DNA from: Actinobacteria bacterium UBA2184
GTDB lineage: Bacteria; Actinomycetota; Coriobacteriia; Anaerosomatales; Anaerosomataceae
DNA: 19,116 bases
Reading direction: 5' to 3'
NCBI GenBank assembly: GCA_002328745.1
Contig: DCVQ01000017.1
Coordinates: 32,785-51,900, forward strand
In this document: piece after piece, positions 14,504 to 19,116 of the stretch
Position numbering within the stretch: position 1 is the stretch's first letter
Layout: every line of letters begins with the position of its first letter
Notes under the pieces: generated by a model
The model's database searches: none
What the model was told of the DNA's origin: nothing
What the model saw: the letters and a program-made list of their open reading frames with translations, nothing else
Translations under genes and position numbers: made by a program

Positions 14504-15169
14504 ATGGGCAGGCGCATATGGGCGCGCGCGCTCGGCAACGTGCTCCTCGGCATGTCGCTTGGACTCGTGTCGTACTACGGGCTCACCGCGCTCATGGGGT
14601 GGTGGGCGCAGGCCGATCTCGCCCACGCCGCAGGCGCCACGCCGGCGTTCTCCGCCGATGATCCCAACGAACTGCTCGCCCCGAGTGGGCCGGCCCTCGA
14701 CTTCGCTGGCTGGGCCGAGGAAGACCTCGCGTACTGGGAGGGGCGCGGTGCGGGCGACGTGTTCGGGCGCCTGGTGATCCCCGCGATGGAACTCGACGTG
14801 CTGGTGGTGACTGGGCATCAGCCGGCCGACCTGAGGCGGGGCCCGGGCTGGATCGACTACACCGACCTGCCGGGGCCGACCGGCAACTGCGGCATCTCGG
14901 GCCACCGCACCACCTACGGTGCCCCGTTCCGCCGTCTCGGCGAGGTCGCGGCCGGTGATACCATCGATCTGTACTCGCCGTACCGACTGTATCGCTATCA
15001 GGTGACGGAGATTCTCGAGGTCACACCCGACCGCATCGAAGTGGTGGCCTCCACGGAGCAGCCGATGCTCACGCTCACCGCGTGTCACCCTCCGTACAGC
15101 GCGAAGTACCGGCTCATCGTGCATGCCGAGCTGGTCGAGGTGCGACGGGTCGAGACCGCCGAAGAGTGA
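14504..15169 (+). CDS. Class E-like sortase (cysteine transpeptidase)
   Basis: A 221-residue membrane-anchored sortase. An N-terminal helix (about 11-33) is followed by a linker and the catalytic beta-barrel (about 85-212). The triad is His134 in GHRTTYGAPF, Cys194 in TLTACHPPYSA and Arg203 in KYRLIVHAEL. The GHRTTYGAPFR block and the short C-terminus are typical of class E sortases of actinobacteria. It cuts sorting signals and joins surface proteins to the cell-wall peptide bridge, and the LPFTG protein about 1 kb upstream is the obvious substrate. I chose the ATG at 14504 for GGAGG 4-5 bases upstream; an in-frame GTG at 14472 has no such site. The epimerase gene follows by 56 bases, probably in the same transcript. 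Confidence 0.92.
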   Translation: MGRRIWARALGNVLLGMSLGLVSYYGLTALMGWWAQADLAHAAGATPAFSADDPNELLAPSGPALDFAGWAEEDLAYWEGRGAGDVFGRLVIPAMELDVLVVTGHQPADLRRGPGWIDYTDLPGPTGNCGISGHRTTYGAPFRRLGEVAAGDTIDLYSPYRLYRYQVTEILEVTPDRIEVVASTEQPMLTLTACHPPYSAKYRLIVHAELVEVRRVETAEE

Positions 15170-15225
15170 ACTCGGCCGCGTGCGCCCCTCGCGGGCGCGC
15201 CGCGGCAGACGACCGAGGAGATGGC

Positions 15226-16167
15226 ATGCGAGTGCTCGTGACAGGCGGGGCCGGCTTCATCGGCGGGGCGCTCGTCCACGCGCTGCTGGGCGGCGGTGGA
15301 GAGGTGATGGTGGTCGATGACCTCTCGACCGGCTCGATCGACAACCTGCATCCCGCCGCGGGATTCCGCACGATCGACGTCACCGGCCCGGGTCTTGCCA
15401 ACGTCGTCATCGGTTACGGGCCCGAGGTGATCGTGCACTTTGCGGCGCAGGTGAGCGCGGCGGCGTCGATCGTCGATCCCGACGTCGACTGGCGCGTGAA
15501 CGTGGAGGGGACCCGCGCGGTCGCCGAGGCCGCCGTGGCTGCGGGCGCACGGCGCGTGCTCTTCGCCTCATCGGCCGCCGTCTACGGCGAGCCGCAGGAG
15601 CTGCCGCTCACCGAGGAGTCGTCCACCGAGCCCGCGGTGCCCTACGGCCGCTCGAAGCTCGCTGCGGAAGGCGTGCTCGCCGAGGTGCTGCGCCCCGCGG
15701 GCGTCGACTTCGCCTGCCTGCGCTTCGCGAACGTCTACGGCCCGCGCCAGCGCGCCGACGGCGAGGGCGGTGTGGTAGCCGAGTTCGGCTCGCGCATGGC
15801 GCGCGGCATCACGCCCACCATCTTCGGCAGCGGCACGCAGACACGTGACTTCATCTTCGTGGCCGACATCGTGAGCGCGTGCGCGGCGGCGGCGGCCTTC
15901 GAAGGCACGCTCGCGCAGCCCGGCGCCAACGGGCCCGCATACAACGTCTCCACCGGACTGGCCACATCGGTGAACGCGCTGGCCGAAGGACTGCGCGTCG
16001 CGATGCGCTACCCGGGCGAGATCGCGCGCGGGGAGGCCCGCGAGGGCGACGTTGCGGCAAGCGTGCTCTCGCCGCGCAAGGCCGCCGACACGTTCGGCTG
16101 GAAGGCGGCCGTCGATCTCCAGGCCGGCCTCGGCGCCACCGCAGCCTGGTTCTCGCAGCAGTCATGA
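15226..16167 (+). CDS. NAD-dependent nucleotide-sugar epimerase/dehydratase (GalE-like)
   Basis: A 313-residue extended short-chain dehydrogenase. It has the NAD-binding TGGAGFIGG (6-14), HFAAQ (71-75), the active-site serine region SSAAVYGEP, the catalytic Y140-x3-K144 in PYGRSK, and RFANVYGPRQ followed by TRDFIFVAD. These are features of UDP-glucose/UDP-GlcNAc 4-epimerases and relatives that feed cell-surface polysaccharides. The exact sugar cannot be read from the sequence. GAGGAG lies 5 bases before the ATG at 15226. It overlaps the next gene by the ATGA arrangement. Placement after sortase suggests a role in the cell envelope or extracellular matrix. Confidence 0.9.
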   Translation: MRVLVTGGAGFIGGALVHALLGGGGEVMVVDDLSTGSIDNLHPAAGFRTIDVTGPGLANVVIGYGPEVIVHFAAQVSAAASIVDPDVDWRVNVEGTRAVAEAAVAAGARRVLFASSAAVYGEPQELPLTEESSTEPAVPYGRSKLAAEGVLAEVLRPAGVDFACLRFANVYGPRQRADGEGGVVAEFGSRMARGITPTIFGSGTQTRDFIFVADIVSACAAAAAFEGTLAQPGANGPAYNVSTGLATSVNALAEGLRVAMRYPGEIARGEAREGDVAASVLSPRKAADTFGWKAAVDLQAGLGATAAWFSQQS

Positions 16168-16712
16168 GCCCGAAGCCCGACGACACGTCGGCCGAGGCCG
16201 CACGTCTCGACCGGCTCTACCGCGAGAAGGCGCGCGCCGAGATCGCCGCGGCCGAGGCGCTCGTGCCCGGCGCCGAAGCGGTGGCGTCTCACGGTGACGA
16301 GCTCGCCGACGTGCTGGTGCTGAGCGGCAGCCCCGATGCGGCCGAGCGGGCCGCGCGCAGCGCGGTGGGGGGTCCGGCGGGGGAGGCCATCGGCAAGGCG
16401 CTGGATGCGCTCGAGCTGCCGGAAGGGCGGTTCTTCGCGTGCTCGCGTCCCGCGAAAGCGTCCGCCGGACCGGTCGCCGCGCGGCTACGGCTCCTCGTCG
16501 AGGCGCTCGATGCGCGCGTGATCGTCGCGCTCGACGGCGATGCGGCCGCCGATCTGGCCGCCGCCTTCGGCGAGCCGACACTGGCGTTCGGCACGGAGAC
16601 CTCGCTTCTCGGGCGCACCGCGGTCGCGGTCGACGGGTTCGCCGCGTCGCTCGACGACCCGGCGGCTAAGCGGCGCGTCTGGAAGCAGATGCAGGCGCTC
16701 AAGCGCGGGTGA
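16164..16712 (+). CDS. Hypothetical protein with uracil-DNA-glycosylase-like fold, active site not evident
   Basis: A 182-residue protein with a helical N-terminus rich in Ala/Glu (about 8-38). Its core VLVLSGSP, then GGPAGEAIGKALDALELPEGRFFACSRP, then RLRLLVEALDARVIVALDG, follows the order of segments in family 4/5 uracil-DNA glycosylases (GEAPG, GPAG..LLxxLGL, xYxTNxVKxRP, ExxxxxPxVIVxLG). The catalytic motif of those enzymes (GEAPGxxED) is replaced by SGSPDAAE, and no Fe-S cysteines are seen, so enzymatic glycosylase activity is doubtful. The similarity is by eye and may be only structural. The start codon overlaps the epimerase stop (ATGA), so it is translationally coupled to it. Confidence 0.55.
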   Translation: MSPKPDDTSAEAARLDRLYREKARAEIAAAEALVPGAEAVASHGDELADVLVLSGSPDAAERAARSAVGGPAGEAIGKALDALELPEGRFFACSRPAKASAGPVAARLRLLVEALDARVIVALDGDAAADLAAAFGEPTLAFGTETSLLGRTAVAVDGFAASLDDPAAKRRVWKQMQALKRG

Positions 16713-16718
16713 CACGAA

Positions 16719-16740
16719 ACGGGCGCCCGGAGGCGCCCGT
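16719..16740. terminator. Bidirectional terminator between the UDG-like and ferredoxin genes
   Basis: A perfect 9-bp stem ACGGGCGCC/GGCGCCCGT with loop CGGA lies 6 bases after the plus-strand stop. On the minus strand the hairpin is followed by TTTCG, a short T-run, so it can end the convergent ferredoxin transcript too. Confidence 0.65.
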
Positions 16741-16777
16741 CGTCAGGTGCGGATATCTTGAGAGCGCGTCGCCACGC

Positions 16778-16966
16778 CTAGTCCTCTTCGATCTCCTCGA
16801 TCGCACCCATCGGGCACTCCTCCATGCACGTCCCGCAACCCGTGCAGTCGTCCTCGTTCACGGGCTGAGCCACGTCGTCGACAAGCTCGAGAACGCCTTC
16901 AGGGCACGCATCCACGCAGATGCCGCAGCCGGAGCACTCGTCCTCGTTGATGATCGGTCGGGGCAT
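16778..16966 (-). CDS. 2[4Fe-4S] ferredoxin
   Basis: A 62-residue clostridial-type ferredoxin with two complete CxxCxxCxxxCP motifs (C11, C14, C17, C21 and C41, C44, C47, C51). Each should bind part of two 4Fe-4S clusters by the usual crossed pattern. The protein is very acidic, ending EEIEED, as expected for a soluble electron carrier docking to oxidoreductases. AAGGAG lies 7 bases before the ATG. It has its own promoter and terminator and appears monocistronic. It could serve hydrogenase, CO dehydrogenase or pyruvate:ferredoxin oxidoreductase; none of these enzymes is in the window. Confidence 0.95.
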   Translation of the reverse strand: MPRPIINEDECSGCGICVDACPEGVLELVDDVAQPVNEDDCTGCGTCMEECPMGAIEEIEED

Positions 16967-17025
16967 GCGTTTCTCCTTCGGCTCTCGCGCCGTGCGCGTC
17001 GGGCGCGGGGGTCATGTCGCGGCGG

Positions 17026-17054
17026 ATGATACCGAGCGTGCGGGCGCGTGTAAA
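17026..17054 (-). promoter_or_regulatory. Sigma-70-type promoter of the ferredoxin gene
   Basis: On the minus strand TTTACA (17054-17049) and TATCAT (17031-17026) are separated by exactly 17 bases, each five of six to consensus. Transcription would start near 17019, giving a leader of about 50 nt. A strong constitutive promoter is expected. Confidence 0.75.
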
Positions 17055-17156
17055 GCATCGGGACGAACGGCTGGAAGCGGGCGTCGAGCGGCGCACGAGG
17101 CGCGCGGGTTTCCATCCCTGCCGAGGCGGGTATATCTCGTATGCTCAGTCAGAAAA

Positions 17157-17177
17157 CTTGACAATGGAACACTCAGA
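17157..17177 (+). promoter_or_regulatory. HAIR-like operator (HspR binding site) overlapping the dnaK -35
   Basis: CTTGACA, seven bases, then ACTCAGA matches the HAIR consensus CTTGAGT-N7-ACTCAAG at 10 of 14 defined bases with exact spacing. It covers the -35 box and most of the spacer, as expected for repression by HspR, the usual controller of the dnaK operon in actinobacteria. The hspR gene itself would typically lie downstream of dnaK, outside this window. Confidence 0.6.
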
Positions 17178-17186
17178 TTCTAGTAT
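17158..17186 (+). promoter_or_regulatory. Sigma-70-type promoter of dnaK
   Basis: A perfect TTGACA (17158-17163), a 17-base spacer and TAGTAT (17181-17186, four of six) form a near-consensus promoter. The start would be near 17193, leaving a leader of about 90 nt. Confidence 0.8.
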
Positions 17187-17195
17187 CGGGTCTGT

Positions 17196-17217
17196 CACGG
17201 GGCCGAAATGCCCCGTG
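17196..17217 (+). promoter_or_regulatory. Hairpin at the 5' end of the dnaK mRNA
   Basis: CACGGGGC pairs with GCCCCGTG around CGAAAT, followed by TTT, only a few bases after the predicted transcription start. It may protect the mRNA 5' end. The short T-run also makes it resemble an attenuator. Confidence 0.5.
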
Positions 17218-17281
17218 TTTCACGCATCAACAAGCCGCTTCGGACGCGCATCCGGGGAGGATTCGAAAGGAGCACCAGGAG

Positions 17282-19116
17282 ATGGGCAAGATCATCGGTA
17301 TCGACCTCGGCACCACCAACTCGGCGGTCGCGGTCCTCGAGGGCGGCGAGCCCACGATCATCGTGAACGCCGAAGGCGACCGCACCACGCCGTCGGTAGT
17401 CGCGTTCCGCAAGGAAGGCGAGCGCATCGTCGGCAAGGCCGCCAAGAACCAGGCCATCACCAACCCCGAGAACACCATCACGTCGATCAAGCGCTTCATC
17501 GGCCGCAAGTTCGAAGAGACGAAGTCCGAGCGCGGGACCATCGCGTACAAGGCCGAGAAGGGCAAGGACGGCCGCACGGTCGTCGACATCGACGGCAAGC
17601 ACTTCACCCCCGAGGAGATCTCGGCGATGGTGCTGCAGAAGCTCAAGGCCGACGCCGAGGCGTATCTCGGTCATCCGGTCACCGAGGCGGTCATCACCGT
17701 CCCGGCGTACTTCAACGACATGCAGCGCCAGGCCACCAAGGACGCGGGCAAGATCGCGGGCCTCGAGGTCAAGCGCATCATCAACGAGCCCACGGCCGCG
17801 GCGCTCGCCTACGGCCTCGACAAGGGCGCGCACGACCAGACCATCCTCGTCTTCGACCTCGGCGGCGGCACGTTCGACGTGTCCGTGCTCGAGATCGGCG
17901 ACGGCGTCTTCGAGGTGAAGTCCACCTCCGGTGACAACCACCTCGGCGGCGACGATTGGGACCAGCGCATCATCGACTGGCTCGCCGAGAAATTCTCCGG
18001 CGACCACGGCATCGATCTTCGCGCCGACAAGATGGCGCTCCAGCGCCTGCGCGCCGAGGCCGAGAAGGCCAAGATGGAGCTCTCCACCACGCAGACCGCG
18101 CAGATCAACCTGCCGTTCATCACCGCCGACGCGGGCGGCCCGAAGCACCTCGACTACACGCTCACGCGTGCCGAGTTCCAGAAGATCACGGCCGACCTGC
18201 TCGAGCGCTGCCGCGGCCCGGTGAAGACCGCGCTCAAGGACGCCGGCATCAAGCCAGGCGATCTGGACCACGCGATCCTCGTGGGCGGCTCCACCCGCAT
18301 GCCCGCCGTGCAGGAGCTCGTCAAGGAACTCACCGGCAAGGACCCGCACAAGGGCGTCAACCCGGACGAGGTCGTGGCGGTGGGCGCCGCCATCCAGGGC
18401 GGCGTGCTCGGCGGCGACGTCAAGGACATCCTGCTCCTCGACGTGACCCCGCTCGCGCTCGGCGTCGAGACGCTCGGCGGCGTGATGACCAAGCTCATCG
18501 AGCGCAACACCACCATCCCAACCCGCAAGAGTGAGACCTTCACCACCGCGGCCGACGGCCAGAACTCGGTGGAGATCCACGTCCTGCAGGGCGAGCGCGA
18601 GATGGCCGCCTACAACAAGACGCTCGGCAAGTTCCACCTGATGAACATCCCGGCGGCGCCGCGAGGCGTTCCGCAGATCGAGGTCACGTTCGACATCGAC
18701 GCCAACGGCATCGTGAACGTCTCGGCTAAGGACCGCGGCACGGGCCAGGAGCAGAAGATCACCATCACGGGCACGACGGCTCTCTCGGATGAGGAAGTCG
18801 AGCGTATGGTGAACGACGCCGAGAGCCACGCCGACGAGGACAAGAAGAAGAAGGACGAGGCAGAGGCGCGCAACATGGCCGACACCCTCGTGTACAGCAC
18901 CGAGAAGACGATCGCCGACCTGGGCGACAAGGTGCCCGAGGAGACGAAGACCGACGTCGAGGCCGCGATCGCCGAGGTCAAGACGGCGCTCGAGGGCGAG
19001 GACGTCGACGCCATCCGCGCCGCCATCAACTCGCTGCAGGAGAAGAGCTACAAGCTCGCCGAGATCGTCTACCAGCAGGCCGAGGCGGAGACCGCCGAGG
19101 GCGGCGAGGCCGAGCC
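17282..19116 (+). CDS. dnaK: Chaperone protein DnaK (Hsp70), 3' end beyond the window
   Basis: 611 residues are visible; only the short acidic tail seems to be missing. The nucleotide-binding domain shows IGIDLGTTNSAVAV (phosphate 1), VITVPAYFNDMQRQATKDAG, NEPTAAALAYG, FDLGGGTFDVSVLEI (phosphate 2) and ILVGGSTRMPAV. The linker DILLLDVTPL leads to the substrate-binding domain with SLGVET-like ALGVETLGG, and a charged helical lid follows from about residue 500. It binds exposed hydrophobic stretches of unfolded proteins in an ATP cycle with DnaJ and GrpE. AAAGGAG lies 9 bases before the ATG. The promoter and HAIR-like operator upstream suggest heat-shock control by HspR. grpE, dnaJ and hspR probably follow. 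Confidence 0.97.
   Translation, partial: MGKIIGIDLGTTNSAVAVLEGGEPTIIVNAEGDRTTPSVVAFRKEGERIVGKAAKNQAITNPENTITSIKRFIGRKFEETKSERGTIAYKAEKGKDGRTVVDIDGKHFTPEEISAMVLQKLKADAEAYLGHPVTEAVITVPAYFNDMQRQATKDAGKIAGLEVKRIINEPTAAALAYGLDKGAHDQTILVFDLGGGTFDVSVLEIGDGVFEVKSTSGDNHLGGDDWDQRIIDWLAEKFSGDHGIDLRADKMALQRLRAEAEKAKMELSTTQTAQINLPFITADAGGPKHLDYTLTRAEFQKITADLLERCRGPVKTALKDAGIKPGDLDHAILVGGSTRMPAVQELVKELTGKDPHKGVNPDEVVAVGAAIQGGVLGGDVKDILLLDVTPLALGVETLGGVMTKLIERNTTIPTRKSETFTTAADGQNSVEIHVLQGEREMAAYNKTLGKFHLMNIPAAPRGVPQIEVTFDIDANGIVNVSAKDRGTGQEQKITITGTTALSDEEVERMVNDAESHADEDKKKKDEAEARNMADTLVYSTEKTIADLGDKVPEETKTDVEAAIAEVKTALEGEDVDAIRAAINSLQEKSYKLAEIVYQQAEAETAEGGEAE

Larger units (their letters stand above)
16967..17281. 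other. Divergent intergenic region between ferredoxin and dnaK
   Basis: A 315-base gap with the ferredoxin promoter on the left (minus strand) and the dnaK promoter, operator-like repeat and leader hairpin on the right (plus strand), each listed separately. Nothing gene-like was seen between 17055 and 17156. Confidence 0.6.

Noticed and set aside
17195..18829. A 544-codon open frame on the minus strand opposite dnaK
   Set aside because: Antisense shadow of dnaK. No domain, no ribosome binding site, and the opposite strand encodes an unmistakable DnaK.

Overview
This GC-rich window has dense genes, strong Shine-Dalgarno sites and an HspR-type (HAIR) operator at dnaK. Together these point to an actinomycete. 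HypF, a nickel/cobalt ECF transporter, a CooT-like nickel protein and an 8Fe ferredoxin suggest an anaerobe with nickel enzymes ([NiFe] hydrogenase and perhaps CO dehydrogenase). A Coriobacteriia-like lineage would fit, but that is inference.

Region 1 (1-9058, all minus strand) is a tightly packed gene row that may be one long operon. It is read from a divergent promoter near 9136-9144. In transcription order it encodes a large exported membrane-anchored protein, a membrane-tethered PIN/TPR protein, thioredoxin reductase, thioredoxin, a DUF3842 protein, CooT, an unknown 81-residue protein, a CbiM-CbiN fusion, a CbiQ with a histidine-rich N-terminus, CbiO, a zinc-ribbon/HEPN-like protein and the start of HypF. 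The second half reads as nickel acquisition and delivery for metalloenzyme maturation. Three consecutive genes carry a known or candidate metal ligand at residue 2.

Region 2 (9181-11535, plus) is lon. A gene-free stretch of about 400 bases follows, with a weak promoter and three stacked hairpins in front of the next gene.

Region 3 (11935-16712) is a cell-surface locus. It holds an LPFTG-anchored adhesin-like protein (plus), a small secreted HExxH metalloprotease (minus), a class E-like sortase, a nucleotide-sugar epimerase and a degenerate uracil-DNA-glycosylase-like protein (plus). The protease mRNA leader carries a recognisable cyclic-di-GMP-I (GEMM) riboswitch. A c-di-GMP-controlled secreted protease beside a sortase-anchored surface protein recalls the Clostridioides difficile PPEP-1/adhesin switch for attachment versus release. 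I consider this the most exciting system in the window.

Region 4 (16713-19116) has a 2[4Fe-4S] ferredoxin (minus) with a clear promoter, then a divergent dnaK (plus, cut off by the window end). The dnaK promoter is a near-consensus sigma-70 type overlapped by a HAIR-like operator, with a hairpin at the very start of the mRNA.
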